A DNA stretch of 64,000 bases from M3 sp045133615. Its GTDB lineage: Bacteria > Bacteroidota > Bacteroidia > Bacteroidales > Muribaculaceae. Positions 48,154 through 58,208 of the stretch are shown here, piece after piece. The notes below the pieces were generated by a model, which had not been told where the DNA came from, searched no databases, and saw only the letters and a list, made by a program, of their open reading frames with translations. Both the position numbers and the translations under genes were made by a program. Numbering within the stretch: position 1 is the stretch's first letter; the number at the start of each line of letters is the position of its first letter. Location of the stretch: positions 47,537-111,536 of the forward strand of contig JBGUUQ010000056.1 of NCBI GenBank assembly GCA_045133615.1, in the 5' to 3' direction.

Positions 48154-50748
48154 ATGAACTACGTAAAAACAATCTTAACCGCAATCGCTTTTATATGTGC
48201 GCTTGCTCTTTCTGCCGGAGAAAACTATCGCGTGTATGTCGATAAGGATGGAGTTATGCGTCGCGATGATAATCGTCAGGAAGTCTCTTTCTACGGAGTC
48301 AATTATACTGTTCCGTTTGCACATGCTTATCGGGCATTGGGTGCGCTTGGCGTAGACCGAAAAGCCGCCATCGATCGCGATGTCTATCATATGGCTCGTC
48401 TTGGCTTTAATGCCTATCGTATCCATATTTGGGATGTTGAAATTTCCGACTCGTTGGGAAATGTCATTGAAAATGATCATCTCGACCTTCTGGATTATCT
48501 TATTGCTCAACTTGAAAAGCGTAATATAAAAATTATTCTTACCGCACAGACCAATTTCGGCAACGGGTACCCCGAACGAAATGCCGATCCCAATGGGGCA
48601 TATACCTACGATTATGAGAAGTGTAAAGTCCATGATGACCCTGCGGCAATAAAAGCACAGGAACGCTATATCAAGCAACTTGTCGAGCATCGAAACGGAT
48701 ACACCGGCATGACTTATGCCGACGACCTTCATATTATAGCGATGGAAATCAATAATGAACCGTGTCATTCCGGTACGGCCAAAGAGGTGACGGCTTATAT
48801 TAACCGTATGGTCAAGTCGTTGAAGAGTGGCAAATGGAAGAAGCCAATATTATATAATGTGTCGCATAATTTGGATGTCACTCAAGGCTTCTATGATGCC
48901 GATATTGATGGTACGACTTATCAGTGGTATCCTGTAAATCTTGTGGCCGGTCACACCCGCACCGGCAATTTCCTTCCTTACGTCGATGATTATTACATCC
49001 CCTTTGCTGATAAGGTAAAAGGATTTGATAGGTTGGCGCGAGTGGTCTATGAATTTGACCCCGCCGACAATCTGTATAGTTATCTTTACCCGGCTGTTGC
49101 CCGTACATTCCGTAAAGGCGGTTTTCAATGGATTACTCAGTTTGCGTATGATCCGATAGATATGGCGTGGGCTAACAGTGAGTATCAGACGCATTTTCTC
49201 AACCTTGCTTATACTCCACGCAAAGCATTGAGTATGATGATAGCCGCAGAAGTGACACGCACGGTGGCACGTGGTGCCGATTACGGAAAGTATCCGACAG
49301 ATACTGTTTTTGGCGATTTCCTTGTGTCGTCGCGTCAGGATTTATCGATGCTCAATGACGGAGAGAAATATTTCCACACCAATAATACCGCTGTCGCTCC
49401 TAAATCGGCGTCATCGCTTACCCGAATTGCAGGGTGGGGAACATCTCCGATTGTTGAGTACAAAGGTACCGGAGCCTATTTTATTGATCGACTTGCTCCC
49501 GGAGTATGGCGATTGGAGGTGATGCCCGATGTTGTGATGACTTCCGACCCCTTTGCCAAACCATCATTGTCAAAGCGAGTGGGTGAAATCCTATATTGCG
49601 ACATCCCGATGACTATCCATCTCCCCGATCTTGGTACATCTTATTGTTATAAAGCAGTCAATGCCGACAACAATCGCAGCGGACAGGCAGCAGATGGCGA
49701 GATGACTGTATATCCAGGAGTATATATTTTGGCTTCCGACAAAGCGGATTTGGCAAAATGGAATGTTTCGGATACTTATGGCGATGGGGTGAAACGGATA
49801 GGGGAGTATGTCGCTCCTGAAAAACGTCAGGTTGCAACCATACTTCTTCATACGCCTGTGCCGGTAATCGAAAGAGGCGAATCACTGACCGTTAGAGCTA
49901 CTGTGGTTGCCGACGAACTTCCCGATTCGGTGATTCTTTATCCCGATAATGTTTCATTTTGGAACGACCACAACCGTCTGTATAAAATGCATAGAGTCGG
50001 TCAGCGTGACTATGAAGTGACGATAGACTCCAAAGATATTATAGGTAGAAAAGAATTCGGATACAATCTCGTAGTCTTTAATACTAACCATCAGTTTTCA
50101 TATCCTCAGGCAGTCTCCGGGACACCTCTCGATTGGGACTACCTCGGCGGAGACGCTGCGACAGCGGCTTCTGCATTCTATCGCACCGCAATCGTTGATT
50201 CCGGTGCCCCCATTATCCTCTTTGAGGCAAATTCCGCCCTCGACGGCATCGAGATTTCAACAATTCCGGCATCATGGCGAGGTGTACATCTCGGTTACGA
50301 CCACCGCTCGCCAATCGGTGCTGATGTCATACGTCTTTCATTCGGACCGACCGATGAGGCTCGCGAAGTGGTGATGTTTAAAAATATCACCGACATTATG
50401 GACTGTCGTCGTCTTTCAGGTTCGGAAAAACTTCATCTGGCAATAGACGCGGTTGATGGCGTTGAAACTATCAGTGTCGGATTGGTCAATCGCGATGGGT
50501 TCACCTATTCTATAACAATTCCCGCAGTCGAGGGTGAAATTGTTATAGATACCGCCGACTTGAAATTGACAAATACTCTTCTTTGTCCCGAACCATATCC
50601 CACATTTATGAGCCGAGAGTTTGTGCCTGATGCTGCAACAGCTACGCCGTTGAGTCTTGATGATGTAGAAAAAGTGCAGATTACATTGTCGCAAAAGGCC
50701 GGAACCAATGGCTTTATCGAAATGCGGGGAATGTGGCTTGCCCGATGA
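48154..50748 (+). CDS. Secreted clan GH-A glycoside hydrolase, GH5-like, in the galactan locus
   Basis: 864 residues. Signal peptide about residues 1-21 (ending LSA before GENYRVYV). The TIM barrel occupies about 30-420: VSFYGVNYTVPFAHAYRALG, HMARLGFNAYRIHIWDVEI, IKIILTAQTNFGNGY, and the likely acid/base in AMEINNEPCH near residue 202 (the Asn-Glu pair of clan GH-A). RVVYEFDPAD near 298 and GFQWITQFAYDP near 330 are candidate sites for the nucleophile, which I cannot place with confidence. The C-terminal ~400 residues are beta-sandwich domains, ending in a carbohydrate-binding-like segment (VEKVQITLSQKAGTNGFIEM). It is the first gene after the HTCS and has its own promoter. The specific GH5 subfamily, and whether it is really a beta-galactan enzyme, are open. 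Confidence 0.72.
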   Translation: MNYVKTILTAIAFICALALSAGENYRVYVDKDGVMRRDDNRQEVSFYGVNYTVPFAHAYRALGALGVDRKAAIDRDVYHMARLGFNAYRIHIWDVEISDSLGNVIENDHLDLLDYLIAQLEKRNIKIILTAQTNFGNGYPERNADPNGAYTYDYEKCKVHDDPAAIKAQERYIKQLVEHRNGYTGMTYADDLHIIAMEINNEPCHSGTAKEVTAYINRMVKSLKSGKWKKPILYNVSHNLDVTQGFYDADIDGTTYQWYPVNLVAGHTRTGNFLPYVDDYYIPFADKVKGFDRLARVVYEFDPADNLYSYLYPAVARTFRKGGFQWITQFAYDPIDMAWANSEYQTHFLNLAYTPRKALSMMIAAEVTRTVARGADYGKYPTDTVFGDFLVSSRQDLSMLNDGEKYFHTNNTAVAPKSASSLTRIAGWGTSPIVEYKGTGAYFIDRLAPGVWRLEVMPDVVMTSDPFAKPSLSKRVGEILYCDIPMTIHLPDLGTSYCYKAVNADNNRSGQAADGEMTVYPGVYILASDKADLAKWNVSDTYGDGVKRIGEYVAPEKRQVATILLHTPVPVIERGESLTVRATVVADELPDSVILYPDNVSFWNDHNRLYKMHRVGQRDYEVTIDSKDIIGRKEFGYNLVVFNTNHQFSYPQAVSGTPLDWDYLGGDAATAASAFYRTAIVDSGAPIILFEANSALDGIEISTIPASWRGVHLGYDHRSPIGADVIRLSFGPTDEAREVVMFKNITDIMDCRRLSGSEKLHLAIDAVDGVETISVGLVNRDGFTYSITIPAVEGEIVIDTADLKLTNTLLCPEPYPTFMSREFVPDAATATPLSLDDVEKVQITLSQKAGTNGFIEMRGMWLAR

Positions 50749-50806
50749 GATGCTATAAATATTGAAATTATCCTAACATTAATAACATAACCTAATCAAC
50801 TGTAAC

Positions 50807-53779
50807 ATGAAAAAAAATCGAGAGACAGGCTTATGTCGCCTTACTCAGGGATTTTTGCCGCTATTGTTGGCATTATTGTTCCCGTTTATGGCAATGGCTC
50901 AAAATTCCCGTACTGTCACGGGAACAGTCGTTGACGAACTCGGTGACCCGATGGTGGGTGTCACCGTAATGGAAACCGGTACCTCCAACGGTACATCTAC
51001 CGATGTCGATGGAAACTTTATGATAAAAGTTTCATCATCGGCAGTATCACTTGATTTTTCGTATATCGGCTACAATAAGATGACTGTAGCCGTAGCGTCA
51101 TCTCCGATGAAAGTGACTATGACTCCCAACACTAAAGTGATGGATGAAGTAGTGGTAATCGGTTATGGTACACAAAAGAAGAGCGACCTCACCGGTTCAA
51201 TATCTTCTGTAAGCGAGAAAGATTTCAATAAAGGTGTGATTTCATCTCCCGAACAGTTGGTGAATGGTAAGATTGCCGGTGTACAAATCACCAATTATGG
51301 CGGTTCGCCTACATCGAGCAGTACAATCCGTATCCGTGGAGGTGCTTCTCTCAATGCGTCCAACGACCCGCTTATCGTTCTCGACGGAGTCCCAATGGAA
51401 GTAGGTGGCTCAGTGAGCGGTGGAGGCAACTTTTTGAGTCTTATCAATCCTAATGACATCGAGTCGATGACTATTCTTAAAGATGCATCGTCGACGGCTA
51501 TCTATGGTAGCCGTGCATCCAACGGTGTAATCATTATCACTACTAAAAAAGGTGGTGGCGACAGAATTAAAGTCAGCTTCCAATCCACAAACTCGTTTGC
51601 CACTCCGACCAAAACGGCCGATATGCTTTCGCGTGATGAATTTATCGACGTGATTAAGTCCAATGGAACTTCCGAGCAAATCGCTCTACTTGGCGATGCC
51701 GATACGGATTGGAACGATGAAATCTTCCAAACAGCCTTCGGCACCGACAACAATATCAGCGTGTCGGGGCGCATGACCGATTGGTTGCCGTTCCGCGTCT
51801 CTATCGGCGCCATGTATCAGGATGGTATTCTTCGTACCGACAATTCTACTCGCTATACGGGAAATATCAATCTTGCTCCATCGCTGTTTGGCGACAAACT
51901 TCGTATCAATCTCAATGCTAAAGGCACATACAGCAAGAATCGATTTGCCGACACGGGTGCTATTTGGGGCGGCGCAGCCATGAACCCCACAATCCCCGTA
52001 TATTCCGGTGATGAAATCTTCGGAGGATACACAGAAGCTTATGATGCCAACGGTGTGCCTATTACCGGAGCATTATCCAATCCGGTAGGGTTGCTCGACC
52101 AATATAAATCCACATCTGATGTGTATCGTTTCATCGGAAATGTCGATGTCGATTATCGTCTCCATTGGCTCCCCGAATTACGCCTGCATGCTACTGTCGG
52201 CTACGACTATTCAAAGGGAGAAGGGGCAATCTACGTTCCCGCAACAGCTTACTCATATTACACCACAGGAGGTCGTGACTATGTGTATGGTCCGCAGAAA
52301 AACTATAACCGTTTGCTCACCCTCTACGCCAACTATAATAAAGAGTTTAGCGAAATTAAAAGTGCGGTAGATGTAACTGTAGGTTACGATTATCAATTCT
52401 GGAAATACTTTGATTCGGCGGGTGTTCAGTACAATTGTGCCGGCGAACCTCAAAATACATATGCAGCCACCGACCAGCGCCACTCATTGCTCTCTTATTA
52501 CGGTCGTCTCAACTACACGTTCGATGACAAATATATGCTTACGGCAACGATGCGTCGTGATGGAAGTTCGCGTTTCCATGCTGATAAGCGTTGGGGTACA
52601 TTCCCCTCTGTGGCCCTTGCTTGGCGAGCATCGCGCGAATCCTTCTTTGAACCGATTACCGACGTGATGAACGACCTTAAACTTCGTGCAAGCTACGGTA
52701 TCACCGGTCAGCAAGACGGTATTGCCAATTACAGCTATATTCCTCTCTACACAATCAGTCAGGAAGGAGCGCAATATCAATTCAACGGCACTCCCATCAA
52801 TACATATCGCCCTGCTGCCTACAACTCCAATCTGAAGTGGGAGACTACCAAGTCGTGGAACTTCGGTCTTGATTTCGGCTTTTTGCAAAATCGTATCACC
52901 GGTTCTGTCGATTACTACAGTCGCAAAACTGAGGACCTTCTTGCTACGGTTCCTCTCCCCGCAGGTATCAACTTCAATAAAGAGATGCTTCAAAATGTGG
53001 GTAACGTAGACAGCGAAGGTTGGGAAATAGCTCTTAACGCAACTCCGATTCAAACAAAAGATTTTACTTGGACAGTCAGCGCAAATGCCACTTGGCAGAC
53101 GAGCAAAATCACTAATCTGACACTCGTCCCCGGAGCTGACAGCCCTGACACCGGAGCCGGTCCGTGGTTCGACAGTCATCAGGTGCAAGTGTTCTCTACC
53201 GGAGAAGCTCCCTACGCATTCTATGTCTACAAGCAAATCTACGATGAAAAGACCGGTCGTCCCATCGAAGGAATGTATGCCGACCTCAATGGCGACGGAC
53301 AGATTACGACCGACGACCGCTATCACTATCATTCGCCGGCTCCGGATTGGATGTTTGGCTTCAGCACATCGCTCAACTATAAGCGTTGGACTCTAAGCAC
53401 GTCGCTTCGCGCACAATTAGGCAATTATGTGTTCAACGGTATGGCAATGAATACCGGCGCATGGGAGACCGTAAGCTACAACAGCTATCAACTCAACAAT
53501 CTTCATAGCAGTTACCTCGAAACCGGATTTAAAACCCGTCAATGGCAATCGGATTACTATGTTGAAAATGCGTCGTTCCTGAAGATGGACAACATCTCAT
53601 TGGCCTACGACTTCGGACAGATAACGAAATGGTTCAGCCTCAATGTGTCTGCAATGGTGCAAAATGTATTTACCATCACCAATTACACCGGTGTGGATCC
53701 TGAAACAGCCAATGGAGCTGACTCATCGGTATATCCTCGTCCTCGAACATATTCACTCACCGTCGGACTTAATTTCTAA
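50807..53779 (+). CDS. SusC-like TonB-dependent transporter of the galactan PUL
   Basis: 990 residues, complete. Signal peptide about residues 1-31 (ending AMA before QNSRTVTG). A carboxypeptidase-D-like domain (~35-110) opens with GTVVDELGDPMVGVTV and IGYNKMTV; the plug starts with MDEVVVIGYGTQKKSDLTGS near 118 and includes IRIRGGASLNASNDPLIVLDG and SSTAIYGSRASNGVIIITTK. The barrel fills the rest, with TMRRDGSSRF, LKLRASYGITGQQ and the final LTVGLNF. It imports galactan-derived oligosaccharides across the outer membrane, energised by TonB, with the SusD encoded 23 bases downstream as lid. Operon position matches the recalled Bacteroides galactan PULs (SusC, SusD, SusE, GH53, GH2). Confidence 0.97.
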   Translation: MKKNRETGLCRLTQGFLPLLLALLFPFMAMAQNSRTVTGTVVDELGDPMVGVTVMETGTSNGTSTDVDGNFMIKVSSSAVSLDFSYIGYNKMTVAVASSPMKVTMTPNTKVMDEVVVIGYGTQKKSDLTGSISSVSEKDFNKGVISSPEQLVNGKIAGVQITNYGGSPTSSSTIRIRGGASLNASNDPLIVLDGVPMEVGGSVSGGGNFLSLINPNDIESMTILKDASSTAIYGSRASNGVIIITTKKGGGDRIKVSFQSTNSFATPTKTADMLSRDEFIDVIKSNGTSEQIALLGDADTDWNDEIFQTAFGTDNNISVSGRMTDWLPFRVSIGAMYQDGILRTDNSTRYTGNINLAPSLFGDKLRINLNAKGTYSKNRFADTGAIWGGAAMNPTIPVYSGDEIFGGYTEAYDANGVPITGALSNPVGLLDQYKSTSDVYRFIGNVDVDYRLHWLPELRLHATVGYDYSKGEGAIYVPATAYSYYTTGGRDYVYGPQKNYNRLLTLYANYNKEFSEIKSAVDVTVGYDYQFWKYFDSAGVQYNCAGEPQNTYAATDQRHSLLSYYGRLNYTFDDKYMLTATMRRDGSSRFHADKRWGTFPSVALAWRASRESFFEPITDVMNDLKLRASYGITGQQDGIANYSYIPLYTISQEGAQYQFNGTPINTYRPAAYNSNLKWETTKSWNFGLDFGFLQNRITGSVDYYSRKTEDLLATVPLPAGINFNKEMLQNVGNVDSEGWEIALNATPIQTKDFTWTVSANATWQTSKITNLTLVPGADSPDTGAGPWFDSHQVQVFSTGEAPYAFYVYKQIYDEKTGRPIEGMYADLNGDGQITTDDRYHYHSPAPDWMFGFSTSLNYKRWTLSTSLRAQLGNYVFNGMAMNTGAWETVSYNSYQLNNLHSSYLETGFKTRQWQSDYYVENASFLKMDNISLAYDFGQITKWFSLNVSAMVQNVFTITNYTGVDPETANGADSSVYPRPRTYSLTVGLNF

Positions 53780-53802
53780 TCTCATCTAAAACGTAAGAAA
53801 TC

Positions 53803-55386
53803 ATGAAAAAGATATATTTATTATTATCGTTGGTTGTGGCTGCTGCCATGTGGTCATGCTCCGATGATCTCAACCAATATCCGGTGGTGGAGACCGACTC
53901 AAGTAAGGTCTATGCCGAGGCGGGTAATTATAAAATGGTATTGGCAAAGATATATGCCAGCTATGTTATCGCCGGTCAGGAGATGGGCGGAGGTAATGCC
54001 GACATATCTTCGGTCAATGGTTACGACTTCATGCGCTCATATTTCAATCTGCAAGAGGTTGGAACAGATGAAATAGCCTATTCATGGCTTTCCGGAAATC
54101 AGATGGATGGTATCGCATTCTTGAGTTGGGATGTCAACGACCCGTGGGTTGCCGATACATATTATCGTTGTTACTATACGATTGCTCTTTGCAACGAGTT
54201 GATTCGTCATTGTGGCGACGATGAAATTTCCAAATTCAGTGCAGAAGAGCAGGAAGAAATCAAGGTTTACCTTGCCGAAGCCCGTTTCCTTCGAGCCATG
54301 TCGTATTATTTCGTTCTTGATTTGTTCCGCCAAGGTCCGTTTGTCAATGAAGACACCCCGGTGGCAAGTTATATCCCCGATGCATACAACGGAAAGCAGA
54401 TTTTTGAATATATCGAAAGCGAACTCCGCGACAATGTGGAGAATGCACTTCCGGAGACTAATGAATACGGTCGTGTTTCTCGTGCAGCCGCATGGGCATT
54501 ACTCGCAAAGATGTATCTGAATGCCGGAGTTTATACCGGAACAGAGCGCAACACCGATTGTGTCACCTATTGTAAGAAAATTATCGGTTCAAATCTTTAC
54601 TCGCTTGAACCCGAATACGCAAAATTGTTTAATGCCGACAATCATCTTCGTACGAATGAAATTATCTTCTCGTTTGTCGTGGATGCCACTACGACTGTGT
54701 CTTGGGGCGCCACCACTTATATCATATGTGGCTCATGCGGTAACACCAGTACTCAAGACCCGGCTAAATATGGTTTGTCGAGCGGTTGGGGTATGTTCCG
54801 CGTACGCGGCGAGTATGTTGAAAAGTTTGGTGACGTAGCATCGTCGACCGACTCTCGTTGCCTGTTCTATACCGATGGACAGACTCAATATCTCGACAAA
54901 GCAATGGATGACCAATCACAAGGATATTTCAGCGAGAAGTTTACAAATCTTACCGATGCCGGTGAAGCCGCATCAAGCACTCAGGCAACAGGTTGCTCCA
55001 CCGACTATCCTGTATTCCGTCTGGCAGATGTATATTTGATGGCTGCGGAAGCAGTGCTTCGCGGAGGTGAAGGCTACAGCCGTAGTGAAGCTCTCGGATT
55101 TGTGAATGAAGTGCGCGGTCGCGCCTACGGAGATGATTCGGGCAATATTTCAGACTCTCAACTTACGCTCGACTTCATCCTCGATGAACGTGCTCGCGAA
55201 TTGCTATATGAATGCACTCGTCGTACCGACCTTATCCGCTACGGGTATTTTACCACCGATAAATATATCTATCAGTGGAAGGGTGGTGTCGTTGATGGTC
55301 GTGCCGTGGATAGCAAATACAATATTTATCCGATTCCGGCAAGCGAACTTACCGCCAACCCCAATTTAAAGAATGAAAACTACTAA
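53803..55386 (+). CDS. SusD-like glycan-binding lipoprotein of the galactan PUL
   Basis: 527 residues. Lipobox MWSCS near residues 16-20 after a short leader. RagB/SusD features: YPVVETDSSKVYAEAGNYKM near the start, AEARFLRAMSYYFVLDLFRQGP near 152, KMYLNAGVYTGTERN, YPVFRLADVYLMAAEAVLRGG near 408, and DERARELLYECTRRTDLIRYG near 470, ending in ANPNLKNENY. It forms the lid of the SusC transporter upstream and captures oligosaccharides at the surface. It is co-transcribed with susC (23 bases) and the SusE-like gene (22 bases). Confidence 0.97.
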   Translation: MKKIYLLLSLVVAAAMWSCSDDLNQYPVVETDSSKVYAEAGNYKMVLAKIYASYVIAGQEMGGGNADISSVNGYDFMRSYFNLQEVGTDEIAYSWLSGNQMDGIAFLSWDVNDPWVADTYYRCYYTIALCNELIRHCGDDEISKFSAEEQEEIKVYLAEARFLRAMSYYFVLDLFRQGPFVNEDTPVASYIPDAYNGKQIFEYIESELRDNVENALPETNEYGRVSRAAAWALLAKMYLNAGVYTGTERNTDCVTYCKKIIGSNLYSLEPEYAKLFNADNHLRTNEIIFSFVVDATTTVSWGATTYIICGSCGNTSTQDPAKYGLSSGWGMFRVRGEYVEKFGDVASSTDSRCLFYTDGQTQYLDKAMDDQSQGYFSEKFTNLTDAGEAASSTQATGCSTDYPVFRLADVYLMAAEAVLRGGEGYSRSEALGFVNEVRGRAYGDDSGNISDSQLTLDFILDERARELLYECTRRTDLIRYGYFTTDKYIYQWKGGVVDGRAVDSKYNIYPIPASELTANPNLKNENY

Positions 55387-55408
55387 TCAAATCTAACTCT
55401 GACACAAT

Positions 55409-57133
55409 ATGAAACGATTTAAATATATAGCGGTTGCCTGTCTCGGTCTTTTGGCGGCAACGACAGTGTCATGCGATAAGGATGGCGATTTTCTGACCAC
55501 TTCAGGCGGAGATGACGTTATCCTTGACGGCACCACATCCGATATCGTGCTTGACTACGACTATATCAATGCATTGGCTCTTACCATACATTGGAACGAC
55601 AATGGCGATATTTCTCTTAGCAATCCGCTTGTGGCTGCACCCAACAATGCAGTGTCAAATACCATTCAATTTTCAGGTGATGAAGCGTTTGCGTCTACCG
55701 TCGACTTTTTGATGGATGGCGGAGTATATCAAAAGCAATTTACCGTTGGCGAACTCAATAATGTTCTCGGACGACTTGGCTTTGAAGGGGGAGTGAAAGC
55801 TCCGCTCTATATCCGCATAAAATCGGAACTTGGTAGCAACATTACGCCTAAATATAGCAATGTAATGGTCGTAAATGTGACACCTTATGTAATCGATATG
55901 TCGGTGGGATTCTATTTGACCGCGGCAAAAGAGGAAACCGGACGAACTCTTGCATCGCCTGCAAGCGATGGCATATATTCCGGATTTATTGGCGCCGGCT
56001 CATGGGAGAATTGGTGGCTAAAAGAAGGCAATGGTATTCTTTGGGGTAATGTCGGCGATGATGGCGGAGGCGTTCCGTTCAAAATATCGTCAAACGATAT
56101 GGCATGGAATTTCTGGTACCCAGGCGTAAGCGGCTGCTATTATACTGTTGTCAATACCGTTGCTGCCGAATGGAGTGCATTATTGATTCCGTCGTTGAAG
56201 GTTGAAGGTGACATTCAAGGCGAGATGACCTACGACCGCAAGGGTAATAAGTGGACTCTTACTTTTGATGCAGTATCTGCCGGAACTAAAAATATTAAGA
56301 TTACCGGTACGGGCAAGCAATATAATGTGGCAACAAGCACCGACGATGCGGCTGCTATCGATACTCCGGTGGCATTTGGCGGCTCGGCCGACATGCTTAC
56401 ATTCGGTTCGTCGGCATCCGATATTGCCGTAGAGGTTTCGGCAGCAGGAACTTTCACTCTCGAAATGGATTTGAATAATCCGAATTGCTGGACTCTTGTT
56501 GTCAATGCCGGTGCTGCACCCGAACCGACAACAGTATCTCCGATTGTTTATCTCTATGGTATCAGCGATGGAGAGGCCAATTGGACATTCAGCAAGTATT
56601 TGCGCTTGTATGATGAAGATAATTTGGGCTATGCCGGTTTTGCCAATGTGGATTGTCCGTGGGGTTATCAGGTTGCAATCGAGGATGGCAACTGGTCTGA
56701 TGTGTATAAATACGCATCCGGAGATGCAGTTTCGGGAACTATGGTGTTTGCCGAAGGAAACAGCAATATTCCTGCTCCGGGCACCGGATTATATTTCTTC
56801 AATATCTCACTCGGCAATCTCACATACGCCCACACAGCTGTAGGCAGTGAGGTCTATTATGCCGGATTTGAAGATGATTGGGATCTACGACCGCTAACTC
56901 CGACATCTGAAGTAGGTGTCTACACGACCACTGTGACAGTATCTGAAGAAACGCCGTGGGGTGTGCAGATTGTTCTCGACCAGAATTGGAGCGTGAAACT
57001 CGGAGGAGCCGATGGTATTCTTCTATATCAAGGTGCATCGGGAGTTTCAAATATCTCATTTACGGAGACTGAAGGAACATTTAAGTTCGATGTGGATTTG
57101 ATTAAAGGTACATATTCAATAACCAAACAATAA
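55409..57133 (+). CDS. SusE/SusF-like surface glycan-binding lipoprotein
   Basis: 574 residues. Lipobox TTVSC near residues 18-22, followed by a short acidic linker. The N-terminal SusE domain (~40-170) shows TSDIVLDYDYINALALTIHW, SNTIQFSGDEAF and IRIKSELGSNITPKYSNVMV. Starch-SusF-like repeats follow: SFWYPG-like WNFWYPGVSGCYYTVVNT near 230, KWTLTFDAVSAGTKNIKITG, then the tandem segments from ~375 (IVYLYGISDGEANW) and ~470 (VYYAGFEDDWDLRPLT) ending in GTYSITKQ. No enzymatic motif. It is a binding protein that helps hold galactan at the cell surface beside SusD and the GH53 enzyme encoded next, 16 bases downstream. Confidence 0.88.
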   Translation: MKRFKYIAVACLGLLAATTVSCDKDGDFLTTSGGDDVILDGTTSDIVLDYDYINALALTIHWNDNGDISLSNPLVAAPNNAVSNTIQFSGDEAFASTVDFLMDGGVYQKQFTVGELNNVLGRLGFEGGVKAPLYIRIKSELGSNITPKYSNVMVVNVTPYVIDMSVGFYLTAAKEETGRTLASPASDGIYSGFIGAGSWENWWLKEGNGILWGNVGDDGGGVPFKISSNDMAWNFWYPGVSGCYYTVVNTVAAEWSALLIPSLKVEGDIQGEMTYDRKGNKWTLTFDAVSAGTKNIKITGTGKQYNVATSTDDAAAIDTPVAFGGSADMLTFGSSASDIAVEVSAAGTFTLEMDLNNPNCWTLVVNAGAAPEPTTVSPIVYLYGISDGEANWTFSKYLRLYDEDNLGYAGFANVDCPWGYQVAIEDGNWSDVYKYASGDAVSGTMVFAEGNSNIPAPGTGLYFFNISLGNLTYAHTAVGSEVYYAGFEDDWDLRPLTPTSEVGVYTTTVTVSEETPWGVQIVLDQNWSVKLGGADGILLYQGASGVSNISFTETEGTFKFDVDLIKGTYSITKQ

Positions 57134-57148
57134 TAGGAGGCAAGTAAT

Positions 57149-58195
57149 ATGAAACTAAATAAAATATTATCAATATTGGCTGTTGCCGGTTCGATGATGA
57201 TGGTATCTTGCGAAGAGGACAGCCCTATAACCAATCCGCCGGTCGACCATACTAAACAAGAAATCGACCGTACAATATTTGCGAAAGGAGCCGACGTAAG
57301 TTGGCTCACGCAAATGGAATCGGAAGGATACCTGTTTTACAACTCCAATCACGAACAGATGGAGTGTATGCAATTGCTCCGTGATGAGTGCGGTGTTAAT
57401 TCAATCCGACTTCGTGTATGGGTTAATCCTGCCAAGGGATGGAATAATATCGATGATGTGGTGGTTAAAGCCCGTCGTGCCAACGACCTCGGTCTGCGCC
57501 TGATGATTGACTTCCATTTTTCAGATACGTGGGCAGATCCGGCTAATCAGGAAACTCCTGAAGCATGGATCGAACTTGATATTGACGGACTGAAAGCCGC
57601 CGTGGCAGCTCATGTCGGCGATATGTTGGGCAAATTAAATGCGTATGGAATCGAGCCTGAATGGGTACAGATAGGAAATGAAACTCGTGGCGGATTCCTT
57701 TATCCACTTGGCTCTATAAGCAATCCTGCCAATTATACGGCGTTGGTTAATTCCGGTTACGATGCCGTTAAAGCCATATTCCCCGAAGCAAAGGTTATTA
57801 TACATCTCGACTCAGGAAACAGATTGGACCTCTACACTCGTGTGTTCGGTGTGTTGGCTGCTAATGATGGAAAGTATGATATGATTGGTATGTCGCTTTA
57901 TCCCGAAGCATCGTCATGGCAATCAATGGTCGATGCGTTGATTGCTAATGTAGGAACACTGTACGCTACTTATGGTAAACCGGTAATGGTATGCGAGGTC
58001 GGAATGTTGTATAGTGAAGCTGCGGCCGCTAATGCGATGATGACCGATCTTAAAGCTAAAAGTGAAGCGTCCGGTCATGTTGAGGGTATTTTCTATTGGG
58101 AACCTCAAGCGCCTGCCGGTTATAACGACGGATATGATAAGGGCTGTTTTGTCGATGGCTCTCCGACAGAAGCTCTCGATTGTTTCAAAAATTAA
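57149..58195 (+). CDS. GH53 endo-beta-1,4-galactanase, lipoprotein
   Basis: 348 residues. Lipobox MMVSC near residues 17-21 and EEDS after it, indicating a surface lipoprotein. The GH53 barrel starts IFAKGADVSWLTQMESEGY near 46 and contains GVNSIRLRVWVNPAKGWNN near 90 and LGLRLMIDFHFSDTWADP near 118. The acid/base Glu lies in WVQIGNETRGGFLYP near 176 and the nucleophile Glu in KPVMVCEVGML near 283. Members cut beta-1,4-galactan, the side chain of rhamnogalacturonan I and type I arabinogalactan, into short galacto-oligosaccharides. Size is typical of a single catalytic domain. It precedes the GH2 gene by 13 bases and is the strongest indicator of the substrate of this PUL. Confidence 0.96.
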   Translation: MKLNKILSILAVAGSMMMVSCEEDSPITNPPVDHTKQEIDRTIFAKGADVSWLTQMESEGYLFYNSNHEQMECMQLLRDECGVNSIRLRVWVNPAKGWNNIDDVVVKARRANDLGLRLMIDFHFSDTWADPANQETPEAWIELDIDGLKAAVAAHVGDMLGKLNAYGIEPEWVQIGNETRGGFLYPLGSISNPANYTALVNSGYDAVKAIFPEAKVIIHLDSGNRLDLYTRVFGVLAANDGKYDMIGMSLYPEASSWQSMVDALIANVGTLYATYGKPVMVCEVGMLYSEAAAANAMMTDLKAKSEASGHVEGIFYWEPQAPAGYNDGYDKGCFVDGSPTEALDCFKN

Positions 58196-58208
58196 TTTTT
58201 GAATTCTG